The notes beneath the pieces are model-generated. The model made no database searches. It worked only from the letters and a program-made list of their open reading frames with translations, and was not told the origin of the DNA. This document shows, one piece after another, positions 23,984 to 34,103 of a stretch of 64,000 nt of DNA. The stretch comes from Microcoleus vaginatus WJT46-NPBG5. Lineage in GTDB: Bacteria > Cyanobacteriota > Cyanobacteriia > Cyanobacteriales > Oscillatoriaceae. The stretch spans positions 1-64,000 of the forward strand of contig JAHHHM010000009.1 in NCBI GenBank assembly GCA_019359355.1, written 5' to 3'. Each line of letters begins with the position of its first letter. Positions within the stretch are counted from its first letter, which is position 1. A program made the position numbers and the translations under genes.

Positions 23984-26530
23984 ATGTCCTACGAACCTCT
24001 CCACCACAAATACAGACCCCAAACTTTTGGGGATCTAGTGGGTCAAGACGCCATCGCCACGACCCTCAGTAATGCTATTCGTCTTGATAAGATCGCACCG
24101 GCATACTTATTTACCGGCCCTAGAGGCACCGGCAAGACCTCCAGCGCCCGGATTTTGGCCAAATCTCTCAACTGTTTGGCCAATAATGTCCCCACAGATA
24201 AGCCTTGCGGCGTTTGTGATGTGTGCCGGTCGGTAACCAACGGTTCATCCTTGGATGTGATAGAAATTGACGCCGCGAGTAACACCGGCGTTGATAATAT
24301 CCGTGAACTGATTGAAAGGGCACAATTCGCGCCCGTGCAGTGCCGGTATAAAGTTTATGTGATTGATGAATGCTTAACCGGCGACTCACTTATACAAACC
24401 CGCGAAGGTTTGATTCGCATTGACGATCCCAACCTTAAAGGCAAAGAAGTTCTCAGTTATAACGAAGTTTTGGAAGTCTGGGAATTCAAAAAGGTTTTGA
24501 GATGGTTAGACCAAGGAGAAAAGCAAACCTTTGTTATCAAAACAACCCACCGGGAAATTAGATGCACCGGCAATCACTTAATTCGGACAGATAAAGGATG
24601 GGTTGCAGCGGCTAATTTGAAACCAGAGATGAAAATTCTCTCACCTTTAGCCCGCAAACGTTTAACAGATTGGCAGAATTTTAACGATGTAAGCTTAGAG
24701 CCGGTTTTTTTAGGAAAAATACCTGACTTCTTGCCAATTTGCTTACAGAAAGGAGAGCTTCAGCAAAAACAAACTTTTAGAGAAAATTTAACAGTAACAA
24801 AATCTAATCCATCAGTCGAAAAGAGAGGGCCGGCTGCAACCACTATTCAGTTTTTGACCAATTTGGAGACAGTCGAGACTGTAACTCTTGGTAAGGTAGA
24901 AAAAGTTTATGATATTGAAGTTGAAGACCATCACAACTTTGTGGCAAACGAGCTTTTAGTTCATAATTGCCATATGCTCAGTACAGCAGCATTTAATTGC
25001 TTGCTAAAAACTTTAGAAGAACCACCCAATACCGTTGTATTTGTCTTAGCAACCACCGACCCTCAGCGAGTTTTACCTACGATTATTTCTCGGTGTCAGC
25101 GGTTTGACTTCCGCCGCATTCCGTTAGAGGCGATGGTGGGGCATTTAAAATACATTGCCGAAAAAGAAACGATTAATATCAATAGCGATGCAATTACCCT
25201 CGTTGCTCAAATCGCTCAAGGAGGATTAAGAGATGCGGAAAGCTTACTTGATCAACTAAGTTTACTCGCACCGCCGGTTAGTGTTGAAAAAGTTTGGGAT
25301 TTAGTCGGCGCAGTGCCCGAACGAGATTTAATGACACTGCTAGAAGCGATTAATAACAATAACCCCGCAGAAGTTATCGACCAAACCCGTCACATTATGA
25401 ACCGGGGGCGAGAACCGTTAGTTTTGCTGCAAAATTTTGCCGGCTTTTACCGAGATTTATTGATAGCAAAAACAGCCCCGGCACGGAACGATTTAGTTGC
25501 TATTACCCCCCAAACTTGGAAACAAATGTGTGAGTTTGTTCAAAGTTGGGAAATCAGCAAAATATTAGCCGGCCAAAAACATTTGCGCGACAGTGAAGTG
25601 CAACTAAAACACAGCACTCAGCCGCGCTTGTGGTTAGAAGTCACGTTATTGGGATTATTACCGGCAGCCTTCAACAGCCAGCCGGCACCGGCAAACCCGC
25701 AGCCGACTGCCTTTGCTAAAGCTTCTCCGCCACCCCAACAGCAAACTCCACAAGCTCAAATTCCTACATCCCCAAGTCCCTCACCGGCACCTTCTCAGAC
25801 ACCGAAACCAGAGATGCCGGTGGAGTTAGCGCAACCTCAAGCCGATTCCCTTCCCACACCTTCAGGAGAGACGGCTGAACAAGGGTATGATCCTCAAGAA
25901 GTTTGGCAAGCCGTGCTGGCTAATCTACAGCCACTAGGAACGAAAGAACTGCTGCGCCAACATTGCCAACTCATCAGCTTTGACGGTGGGGTTGCCCGCA
26001 TTAGTATTAGTTCTAATCCCCTGTACAAGATGGGACAGGGAAAGATGCCCAATGTTGAAGCAGCCTTTTTGAAAATCTTCAATCGCAAGATCAAGGTAAC
26101 TTTAGAAGTTGCCGGTGCCAACCAACCCAAAGCCATGCCGGCGCAAACACCACCACCGGCAGCTTTTAATGAGAATATTCCCCCGCCGGCACCAGACAAC
26201 AACACATACCAGCAACCGCCGGCACAACCACAAAGAGACTTTCCCAGTGCCAACTCACCTGCAGCAAACAATTACCAAGCTGCTGCAACACCACCGCCGG
26301 CATCTGTAACAAATGGCTTCCAGAAAGATGCTTCCCGGTTGCGGCAGTCACCTGAAGATGAGTTAGAAAGTGCCGTCCAGATCCTCGTTAAGTCCTTTAA
26401 CGGAGAAGAAATTGAAATGAGCAACAAGCAGGACGATCCCACACCGGCAGCTTTGAATGAGGATGAGTTAATTGAATTCCCAATGGAGGAAGAAGACTAT
26501 GAAGAAGACGATGATGATATTGGTTTTTAA
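23984..26530 (+). CDS. dnaX: DNA polymerase III gamma/tau subunit with mini-intein
   Basis: An 848-residue precursor. Extein residues 1-129 and 329-848 form DnaX (649 residues). They contain Walker A GPRGTGKTSSA at about 45, a zinc site CGVCDVC at 75-81, Walker B VYVIDE|CH split by the intein, LEEPPNTVVFVLATT and the sensor region SRCQRF. Then come the lid and collar domains, a long Pro-rich linker (about 560-640 and 720-790) and an acidic tail. DnaX loads the clamp and organises the replisome. The intein occupies residues 130-328. The stop at 26530 is followed by a 265-base gap to the NRPS end. Confidence 0.96.
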   Translation: MSYEPLHHKYRPQTFGDLVGQDAIATTLSNAIRLDKIAPAYLFTGPRGTGKTSSARILAKSLNCLANNVPTDKPCGVCDVCRSVTNGSSLDVIEIDAASNTGVDNIRELIERAQFAPVQCRYKVYVIDECLTGDSLIQTREGLIRIDDPNLKGKEVLSYNEVLEVWEFKKVLRWLDQGEKQTFVIKTTHREIRCTGNHLIRTDKGWVAAANLKPEMKILSPLARKRLTDWQNFNDVSLEPVFLGKIPDFLPICLQKGELQQKQTFRENLTVTKSNPSVEKRGPAATTIQFLTNLETVETVTLGKVEKVYDIEVEDHHNFVANELLVHNCHMLSTAAFNCLLKTLEEPPNTVVFVLATTDPQRVLPTIISRCQRFDFRRIPLEAMVGHLKYIAEKETININSDAITLVAQIAQGGLRDAESLLDQLSLLAPPVSVEKVWDLVGAVPERDLMTLLEAINNNNPAEVIDQTRHIMNRGREPLVLLQNFAGFYRDLLIAKTAPARNDLVAITPQTWKQMCEFVQSWEISKILAGQKHLRDSEVQLKHSTQPRLWLEVTLLGLLPAAFNSQPAPANPQPTAFAKASPPPQQQTPQAQIPTSPSPSPAPSQTPKPEMPVELAQPQADSLPTPSGETAEQGYDPQEVWQAVLANLQPLGTKELLRQHCQLISFDGGVARISISSNPLYKMGQGKMPNVEAAFLKIFNRKIKVTLEVAGANQPKAMPAQTPPPAAFNENIPPPAPDNNTYQQPPAQPQRDFPSANSPAANNYQAAATPPPASVTNGFQKDASRLRQSPEDELESAVQILVKSFNGEEIEMSNKQDDPTPAALNEDELIEFPMEEEDYEEDDDDIGF
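24371..24967 (+). mobile_element. Mini-intein in dnaX (199 residues, no endonuclease)
   Basis: It starts at Cys130 (CLTGDSLIQTREG, block A). Block B is CTGNHLIRTDKGW with His198, block F is VYDIEVEDHHNFVANE, and block G is LLVHN with His327-Asn328, followed by extein Cys329. All self-splicing residues are present. The space between blocks B and F is about 110 residues and lacks LAGLIDADG-type motifs, so the homing endonuclease is missing. It is inserted between Glu129 and Cys329 of the Walker B motif. Its middle (about 24680-24860) looks more A/T-rich than the exteins. Confidence 0.93.
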
Positions 26531-26795
26531 AGTTGTTGCTGCTGTGTAAAAAGGGTGCCGGTTTAATTTGATTGATGAGACAGCAACTTCACCGCCGCCA
26601 AGTATCCCTGCTGTAATTTTATGCCGGCTGACCTCATTGATGCCAGATTTTAGGTTATAAAAAAAGGCATTTCCTTCGAGATTTTTACGGCGAACTCAGG
26701 TACATAAAACGTAACCGGAGTGCGAACGTAACCAAGAAAGAAATGCCCTAGGAGAAGCGTTAAAGAAACAGAGGAGACACTTGAAAAACTTATCC
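26531..26795. other. Convergent gap between dnaX and NRPS
   Basis: There is no gene. GGCATTTC (26666-26673) and GAAATGCC (26740-26747) are complementary across 66 bases and could form the base of a bidirectional terminator. The A-run before the first arm would be a U-run on the minus strand. Confidence 0.4.
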
Positions 26796-29700
26796 TTAAT
26801 CTTCAGCCGATGCCTGAGCGAGGCAAGCCTTTAACTTCGCGGCTAGAACCTGTACATTGGGTTGTTTGAGAATACCGATATGGTTGCCCGGTACATCGTG
26901 CACTTCTAACCCTCCAACGGTAAAAGGAGTCCAGGTTTTCGGATCAGTGTAATAGCTTTCAAACTCACTGCGCTGCATAGCCCGGAATAAAGTCACCTTG
27001 CCTGGGTAGGGTTGCGGTACATAATTCCTGACTGCCTGATGGCGCACAGTCCGGCGGGCATCGTTGCTGGTGATTTTTTGCAGGGACTTAGACAAGGATT
27101 GCTCGCTTCCGTGATCAAACTTGCTGGATATTTTGCCGATGAGGCTGAGAACTTTCTCTTTGCTTGAGGAAATCTTTGCCTGTACTTTCTCCAAGATGTA
27201 GGTGTGGCCTTTTTGCAGGAAAGTCTCTAAGTGAATCGCCAGCCGCCGCCCTAAAGGCAACCCTTTCATCCCATCAGGTGCAAAGGTATCAAACAAGGCG
27301 ACTAACTCGACTGTCTCACCTTCTGCACGTAGCTGATGGGCCATCTCAAAGGCGACTAAGCCGCCAAACGATTCACCGGCTAGATAATATGGCCCTACAG
27401 GTTGACGCTTGCGGATTTCTTTGAGATACAGACTCGCAACGCCAGGGACACTGTTTAAAGGAGAGTCTTCTTTGCTAACGTTATCCTCTTTGAGCAGGTC
27501 AACTTCAGCCTGGAGGTAAATGCCATAAACGGGCCGATCGCCACCTAAATGCTTTGCTAAATCGTGGTAAAGCAAGATTCCGTAAATACAGAACAGTGGG
27601 GGTTTGTCGCCACCCGGGCTTAGCAACACCAAGGATTCTGTGGGCGCTGCCCATCGTTCTTGGCGAATCAGACTGGCCAGTTGCTCAATCGTTGGTGCTT
27701 GGAAAAGGGTTGCGAGGGGGAGATTTTTGCCGCAAATTTTCTCAATTTCACTGAACAGACGTACCGCTAGCAGCGAGTGTCCCCCCAACTCAAAGAAGTT
27801 GTCCTTAACACCGATGGGTGTAACCCCAATAACCGTTTCCCAAATTTTTGTTAATTGAAGTTCCAAATCATCGCGGGGTGCAACGAAGGAACCTTCTGAT
27901 TCGCTGCGGGAAGTGTCGGGTGCCGGCAATCCTTTGCGGTCGATTTTACCGTTGGGCGTTAGCGGGATGCTTTCCAAGAGCACAAACGCTGAAGGCACCA
28001 TGTAATCAGGCAGCTTTGCTTTAACAAAGCCGCGTAATTCACTGAATTTGAGTTCGGTTTGTTGTTCCTTCGGAACGACATAAGCGACTAGACGTTTCTC
28101 TCCGGGTACATCCTCGCGGGCGATTACGACACTTTGGCGCACGTTGGGATGCTGCCATAAGACTGCCTCAATTTCTCCGGGTTCAATCCGGAAACCCCGG
28201 ATTTTCACTTGATTATCAGCGCGACCAACGACTGATATATTTCCATCGGGTAAATAGCGACCTAAGTCGCCGGTTTTATAGAGCCGGTCTTCGCTGCTTT
28301 GAGTAAATGGATTGGTGAGGAATCGCTCAGCCGTCATCGATTCGTCTCCCAAATAGCCTTTGGCTAAGTAAGATGTGCGAATGTAAATTTCTCCGATTTC
28401 ACCGATTCCGGCGAGCCGGTAGGAGGAATTTAACACCAGTAATTGCACATCTTTAATGCCCCGTCCGAGGGGGATTCGGCCTTGGGAAGTTGGGGAATTT
28501 TCTCCTTGTTGATTTGGAACCGTATAATACCCCATTGCTTGCGGGGTTTCTGTGGCTCCATAGAAGTTGACACAAGTGATGTTAGGGGCAAGCAATTGCA
28601 GTTTTTCAACATCACGAGTGGTTAATACGTCACCTCCGAAGAAGGCATAACGTAGGTTGGTTAATTGTTGGGTTTGGGAAGTTTCTGTCAACAGCACTCC
28701 CATTGCCGGTGTTAGGTGGCTAATCGTGATTTGCTGTTGCTTCATCCACTCGCTTAACTTGCCTGGAGTGCCAATTTCTTCTGGGGCGGGAATGCAGAGG
28801 GTTGCGCCTAACCACAGGGGTGTGAAGATGTCTCGCAGCAAGGGATCATGGGCGAGTCCAGATAGCACGCTGAATCGGTCTGATTCATTTAAATTAAAGG
28901 TTTGTGCGTGCCATTGCAGGAAGTGAGAAAGCGGTTTGTGGGTGCCTAAGATGCCTTTTGGTTTGCCGGTTGAGCCGGAGGTGAAGGCGATATAGGCTAA
29001 GTCATCGGGGTTAATTTCGGTATGGGGATTTTCTGTTGAATAATCCTTTAACAGTTCACCGATTTGACCGGCAGCAGTGGGAAGAGCGAGCCGGCACTGG
29101 GTTGATAGCGTCCCGACAAAGGTTTCTAAAGCCTCAGGAAGGTTTCCACCGGCTGACATTTGCAGCCAACCTTTGGGCTGAGTAAGTTTCAGGCAATCAA
29201 TTAACCGCTCGGCGGGGTAATTGGCGTCTAAGATGGTGAACGCTGCGCCGGCTTTGAGAATTCCCAGTAACGCCACGACGATTGGGGCGCTGCGGTGAGC
29301 GTAAATTGCGACAACATCTTGAGCGCCAATGCCATTTTTGTGCAGGTAATCCGCGAGTTGGTTGCTGATTTTATCCAGTTCTGAATAAGTCAGACTTCCT
29401 TGCCGGTCGATGATGGCGGTGCTATTCCCGACTCGCTTTGCTTGTTGGGAGAATTGCGTGTGAATAGCGCCTTCCCAACAATCCTCAATTGCCTGATTTG
29501 GGTTCGGTAAAAGAGCTTGAGTTTCGGAAGAAACGAGGGAGAAATGAGCGATGGGTTCGGCTGGATTCTTGACAATTTGCTCAAGCAGATGTTGGAGTTG
29601 GGCCAGCATCTCAACCATTCGCTGCCGGTCAAATAAATCGGTGTTGTAAACCAATTCAAGTTTGGTTCCCTCGTTTTGTTCCTGAGCGTATAGCGTGATA

Positions 29701-32700
29701 TCGAACTTCGACGCTTGTTCAGTAAACGAGAGATGATCGAGCGTTAATCCCGGTATTTCGATTTGGTTGTCTTCATAGTTGAGCAAATTAAACCACACCT
29801 GAAATATCGGGTTGCGGCTGCGATCTCGCTCTGGTTGCACAGCTTCCACCAACTTCTCAAATGGCAACTCTTGGTGAGCGTATGCTCCCAAAGCCACCTC
29901 ACGCACCCGTTCCAGTAGCTCCCGGAAACTGGGATTGCCAGATAAATCGGTACGCAGCACTAAGGTATTGACAAAGAAGCCAATTAAGTGTTCAATTTCA
30001 GCGCGGTTGCGACCGGCAATCGGGGAGCCAACAATAATATCTTCCTGTCCAGAATGCCGGCAGAGCAAGGTATTGAAGGCTGCCAGCAAGGTCATAAATA
30101 GGGTGGCACCTTCCCGACGTGATAGCGCCTTGATTTCCTCGCTCAGTTCCTGAGAAAGCACCAAAGATTCCTTGGCACCGTTATAAGTCTGCAACGGCGG
30201 GCGCGGGCGATCGGTGGGCAATTCCAACACCGGCAGCTTGCCGCCTAGTTGCTGTTTCCAGTAAGAAAGCTGGGACTCTAAAACCTCATCTTGGAGCCAC
30301 TGGCGCTGCCAATGGGCAAAGTCTGCATATTGTACAGACAACTCCGGCAGAGGTGAAGGGTTGCCGGCGCTGAAGGCTTCGTAAATCGTTGCCAGTTCCC
30401 GCATCAACAAGCCAAATGACCAACCATCGGAGATGATGTGGTGGATTGTCAGCAGAAATAAATGCTCGTTTTCAGCCAGACGCACGAGTTGAGCGCGAAT
30501 TAACGGCTCGTTAGCAAAGAAGTTAAAGGATTTGTCGGCTTCTGCCAATGCCAGCCGCTGCGCTTCCTCAGATCGCTGAGGTTCAGGAATTGCACGCAAG
30601 TCTACCACCGGCAGCTCTACGATTAAAGCTGGGGCAATGACCTGAAACGGCTGCCCGTCTTCCTCCTTGCCAAAGGTGGTTCGCAGCGATTCGTGCCGGC
30701 GCACAATTTCGTTGATGCTGCGCTTCAGGATGCCGGTGTTAAGTGCTCCTTTGAGTTGCACGGCTGCGGGGATATTATAGGCAGAGTTACCCGCCTCCAA
30801 TTGTTCAAGGAACCACAACCGTTGCTGGGAAAAGGACAGGGGCAGGTGAGTGTCCCGTGAAACCGGCACGATGGGGGCCGTTTTCTGAATTTGCCCGCCT
30901 CGCAGCCATACGTTAATTTGTTCGCCCAATTCCGCAACTGTGGGGCACTCAAACAGTGAGCGCATCGACAGATTCACCTCGAAGCTTTCGCGCACGCGGG
31001 AGAGGACTTGGGTTGCGTGCAAAGAATGCCCCCCCAAGTCAAAGAAGTTGTCATGAATGCCAACTTGTTCAACTCCGATGGTTTCCCCCCAGATGCCGGC
31101 GAGTTCCTCTTCAAGGAGGTTGCGAGGTGCCACATAGTCGGTTTCACGAGGAAGGCGTGTCCATTCGGGTGCCGGTAGGGCTTTGCGATCTAGCTTGCCG
31201 TTGGGTGTCACCGGCAGCGCTGCCAGCGTCACAAAGACTGAGGGCACCATATATTCCGGCAGTTTTTCCCCCAAGAAGTGACGCAGCGCACGGCTGGCGG
31301 GGGCAGGTTCTTGCTGTAGGACGAGATAGCCGACGAGGCGTGTTTCACCGCTCTCATCGTCTTTTGCCGCCACGACGGCATCTTTAATGGCTGGATGCTG
31401 CCGCAGTACGGATTCAACTTCACCTGTTTCGATGCGAAACCCGCGCAGTGATACTTGAAAGTCTGTGCGCCCCAGTAATTCAATATTGCCATCGGCTAAA
31501 TAACGTCCGACATCGCCAGTTTTGTACCACCGCTGATTGTCGATCCAGACGTATTTTTCCTGGGTCAAATCTTCCCGATTTGCATAGCCCCGTGTGACGC
31601 CGGCACCTCCAACGTAAATTTCCCCAGAAACGCCGGCAGGTACTAAATTTTGCTGCTCGTCATAGATGCGTATCCGCACATTATTAAACGGGCGGCCTAC
31701 AATATTCTTTTCGGCTTTAATCTCTGTGGGAAGTTTGTAATTTAAACACAAGGTTGTTGCTTCACTGCACCCATACATCACATAGATTTGTGCATCTTGG
31801 AAGTAGGGTTTGACATCTTCGAGCAGATCCGGGGCAACGGTATCGCCTCCCATAAAGACTCGGCGGATATTTTTAAAATCTTTTGCCTCTAATCCCTGCG
31901 CTCTGATAAAATCGATGGCCTTTCGCATCAAGCTGGGGGTGAGGTGAACATTCGTTAACTGGCCGAATCCGCTGACCAGTTTATTCATGTCCAGCACATT
32001 TTCTCGTGAGAGAACAACGACGCTGCCGCCGGCCATCAAAGGCGCTAATAATTCAAACAGGGAAATGCTGAAGGAAAAGCGAGCAATACAGGGCATGACA
32101 TCGGTTGTGTCAAATTGGAATCTGTCCTGTGTTGCCAAAATATAGTTGATTAAATTGCCGTGTTCGGCGACAACAGCTTTGGGCTTGCCGGTGGTTCCGG
32201 AGGTGTAGATGACATAAGCCGCATGAGCTTGGGTTGTGGGAGAAATTAGATTTTCATCGCTTTGCCGGCTAACTTCTTCACCCACTGCATCTAAACACAC
32301 AACTTGTCCATTGTGTTCGGGTAATTGCTCAACCAAATGGGTTTGAGTTAATAACACAGGCACAGCGGAATCTTCTAACATAAATGCCAGACGATCTTTA
32401 GGATAGGTCGGGTCTAAAGGCACATACACGCCGCCGGCTTTGAAAATGGCGAGCAAGGCTTCCACAACTTCCAAAGAACGATCCGCGCAAATTCCCACGC
32501 GAACTTCAGGTTTTACACCCAAACTTTGCAGATGGTAAGCAAGTTTATTTGCTCTGGTATTAAGCTCGCGGTAGGTTAATTTTGTCTCCCCAAAAATAAC
32601 CGCAATTGCATCGGGTGTGCGTTCTACCTGAGCTTCAAATAGTTGATGAATGCAAGCATCCTTGGGGTATTCTGCGGCTGTGTCGTTCCACTCCACCAAC

Positions 32701-34103
32701 ATTTGCCCAAGCTCTTGCTCTGTTAGCATTGGCAAGTCCTTCAGTTGTCCTTCGGAATTAGCCGCCAAGCTTTCAAGCAAGGTTTTTAGGTGTCCCAGCA
32801 TCCGGTTAATCGTGCCGGCATCAATACGCTGGGTGTCGTATTCGAGCTTAAGTAAAAATTCTGGCTGGGCGTAGCCGGTTAATGTCAGAGGGTAGTTTCT
32901 CTGGTGCCGGTGCTGAAGCTCACGATTTTCCCAGCTACTTCCGTGTAATTCTAGAGCGGAATCTAACAGGAAGGAATCTAACAGGTAATTCTCAAAAACC
33001 AGAATACTTTCAAATAAGGGAGTTTCTGATGGGAATTCACTCCACTGCTGGATCTGGGTTAAGGGGGTGTGTTGATAGGCTTGCAATGCTTTGTAAGTCT
33101 GCCGCAGTTCTGTAAGCCAGCTTACCGGAGACTGAGCCGGCGAGACATGAACGCGCACCGGCACAATGTTGCTGAAAAGTCCCACAACAGACTCTAACCC
33201 AGGAACCGACGGGCGGCCTGTGACCGTGGCTCCAAAAACCACATCGCTCTGGCCACTATAGCGGCTGAGCAGCAGCGCCCACGCGCCCTGTAGCAAGGTT
33301 TCCAGAGTGAGTTGGTGTTGCTGCGCCCAAGCCTGCAAGCGCAGGGTATCAACCGGCGATAGGCGAATTTCTTGCGTGACAAAGCCGGTTTCTGGTTCCG
33401 CTGCTGGGGCAATGGCCGGCAGAACCGCCGTGGGTGCTGTCAACCCTTGCAATTGCTGCTGCCAAAATGACTCGGTTTGCGAGAGATCCTGCTGTTGCAG
33501 CCACTCGATGTAATCTCCGTAAGGACGGGGCTGTTTGAGTGGTAAGTCGTAGCCGGCGCTGAATGCTTCGTAAAAGGCAAAAACTTCTTTGAGGGCGATT
33601 TCTACAGACCAACTATCGAGCAGTACGGGGTGGAAGCTCCAAATCGCGCGGTATTCAGCTTCGGCGACTTGCAAAATTGCCACGCGCATTAGGGGTGCAG
33701 CGCTCAGTTCAAAGCCAATTTGCCGATCTGCTTCTAGAAATGCTGCCAGCCGGCTTTCAATTTCGTTTGCCGGCAGATCGCACCAATCTTGCTGCTGTAG
33801 GGTAAGGGCAACTTGTTGATGGACTTCCTGAGACGCTTCGTTAGAGTCTAAGCAATGGAAGCTTGTTCTCAAAATTGGGTGCCGATCTACCACTCGCGCC
33901 CACGCTTGCTGGAATGCCGAGACGTTCAAGCTTTCACGCAAAACGACGATGACCTGCTCAATATCTCTTCCAGATGGCGCTGTAGTAAGACTCGCAAAAA
34001 GTCGGCTCTGTTGCTGGGGTGAAAGCTGGTAAGAATTTATAACCGGGAAATTTTCTAAAGAATTGCTGCCACTTTCGTAATTAGTAAAATCAAGACTTTG
34101 CAT
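26796..34103 (-). CDS. Two-module nonribosomal peptide synthetase C-A-T-C-A-T-TE
   Basis: A 2435-residue NRPS. C1 covers about 25-450, with a degenerate HHxxxDG motif (HPVLLDSWS at 158-166, second His replaced by Pro). A1 is about 480-985 (A3 at 632-642; A4 position 677 Ser instead of Asp; A5 YGCSEAT; A10 Lys970). T1 has Ser1027. C2 is about 1080-1520 with canonical HHIISDG at 1221-1227. A2 is about 1545-2065 (A3 at 1705-1716; HDPLLRDIF with Asp1753; Lys2053). T2 has Ser2110. TE is about 2155-2435 with GESFGG (Ser2245) and His2408. It should release a dipeptide-sized product. No tailoring, PPTase, MbtH or transporter gene lies beside it. Confidence 0.95.
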   Translation of the reverse strand: MQSLDFTNYESGSNSLENFPVINSYQLSPQQQSRLFASLTTAPSGRDIEQVIVVLRESLNVSAFQQAWARVVDRHPILRTSFHCLDSNEASQEVHQQVALTLQQQDWCDLPANEIESRLAAFLEADRQIGFELSAAPLMRVAILQVAEAEYRAIWSFHPVLLDSWSVEIALKEVFAFYEAFSAGYDLPLKQPRPYGDYIEWLQQQDLSQTESFWQQQLQGLTAPTAVLPAIAPAAEPETGFVTQEIRLSPVDTLRLQAWAQQHQLTLETLLQGAWALLLSRYSGQSDVVFGATVTGRPSVPGLESVVGLFSNIVPVRVHVSPAQSPVSWLTELRQTYKALQAYQHTPLTQIQQWSEFPSETPLFESILVFENYLLDSFLLDSALELHGSSWENRELQHRHQRNYPLTLTGYAQPEFLLKLEYDTQRIDAGTINRMLGHLKTLLESLAANSEGQLKDLPMLTEQELGQMLVEWNDTAAEYPKDACIHQLFEAQVERTPDAIAVIFGETKLTYRELNTRANKLAYHLQSLGVKPEVRVGICADRSLEVVEALLAIFKAGGVYVPLDPTYPKDRLAFMLEDSAVPVLLTQTHLVEQLPEHNGQVVCLDAVGEEVSRQSDENLISPTTQAHAAYVIYTSGTTGKPKAVVAEHGNLINYILATQDRFQFDTTDVMPCIARFSFSISLFELLAPLMAGGSVVVLSRENVLDMNKLVSGFGQLTNVHLTPSLMRKAIDFIRAQGLEAKDFKNIRRVFMGGDTVAPDLLEDVKPYFQDAQIYVMYGCSEATTLCLNYKLPTEIKAEKNIVGRPFNNVRIRIYDEQQNLVPAGVSGEIYVGGAGVTRGYANREDLTQEKYVWIDNQRWYKTGDVGRYLADGNIELLGRTDFQVSLRGFRIETGEVESVLRQHPAIKDAVVAAKDDESGETRLVGYLVLQQEPAPASRALRHFLGEKLPEYMVPSVFVTLAALPVTPNGKLDRKALPAPEWTRLPRETDYVAPRNLLEEELAGIWGETIGVEQVGIHDNFFDLGGHSLHATQVLSRVRESFEVNLSMRSLFECPTVAELGEQINVWLRGGQIQKTAPIVPVSRDTHLPLSFSQQRLWFLEQLEAGNSAYNIPAAVQLKGALNTGILKRSINEIVRRHESLRTTFGKEEDGQPFQVIAPALIVELPVVDLRAIPEPQRSEEAQRLALAEADKSFNFFANEPLIRAQLVRLAENEHLFLLTIHHIISDGWSFGLLMRELATIYEAFSAGNPSPLPELSVQYADFAHWQRQWLQDEVLESQLSYWKQQLGGKLPVLELPTDRPRPPLQTYNGAKESLVLSQELSEEIKALSRREGATLFMTLLAAFNTLLCRHSGQEDIIVGSPIAGRNRAEIEHLIGFFVNTLVLRTDLSGNPSFRELLERVREVALGAYAHQELPFEKLVEAVQPERDRSRNPIFQVWFNLLNYEDNQIEIPGLTLDHLSFTEQASKFDITLYAQEQNEGTKLELVYNTDLFDRQRMVEMLAQLQHLLEQIVKNPAEPIAHFSLVSSETQALLPNPNQAIEDCWEGAIHTQFSQQAKRVGNSTAIIDRQGSLTYSELDKISNQLADYLHKNGIGAQDVVAIYAHRSAPIVVALLGILKAGAAFTILDANYPAERLIDCLKLTQPKGWLQMSAGGNLPEALETFVGTLSTQCRLALPTAAGQIGELLKDYSTENPHTEINPDDLAYIAFTSGSTGKPKGILGTHKPLSHFLQWHAQTFNLNESDRFSVLSGLAHDPLLRDIFTPLWLGATLCIPAPEEIGTPGKLSEWMKQQQITISHLTPAMGVLLTETSQTQQLTNLRYAFFGGDVLTTRDVEKLQLLAPNITCVNFYGATETPQAMGYYTVPNQQGENSPTSQGRIPLGRGIKDVQLLVLNSSYRLAGIGEIGEIYIRTSYLAKGYLGDESMTAERFLTNPFTQSSEDRLYKTGDLGRYLPDGNISVVGRADNQVKIRGFRIEPGEIEAVLWQHPNVRQSVVIAREDVPGEKRLVAYVVPKEQQTELKFSELRGFVKAKLPDYMVPSAFVLLESIPLTPNGKIDRKGLPAPDTSRSESEGSFVAPRDDLELQLTKIWETVIGVTPIGVKDNFFELGGHSLLAVRLFSEIEKICGKNLPLATLFQAPTIEQLASLIRQERWAAPTESLVLLSPGGDKPPLFCIYGILLYHDLAKHLGGDRPVYGIYLQAEVDLLKEDNVSKEDSPLNSVPGVASLYLKEIRKRQPVGPYYLAGESFGGLVAFEMAHQLRAEGETVELVALFDTFAPDGMKGLPLGRRLAIHLETFLQKGHTYILEKVQAKISSSKEKVLSLIGKISSKFDHGSEQSLSKSLQKITSNDARRTVRHQAVRNYVPQPYPGKVTLFRAMQRSEFESYYTDPKTWTPFTVGGLEVHDVPGNHIGILKQPNVQVLAAKLKACLAQASAED

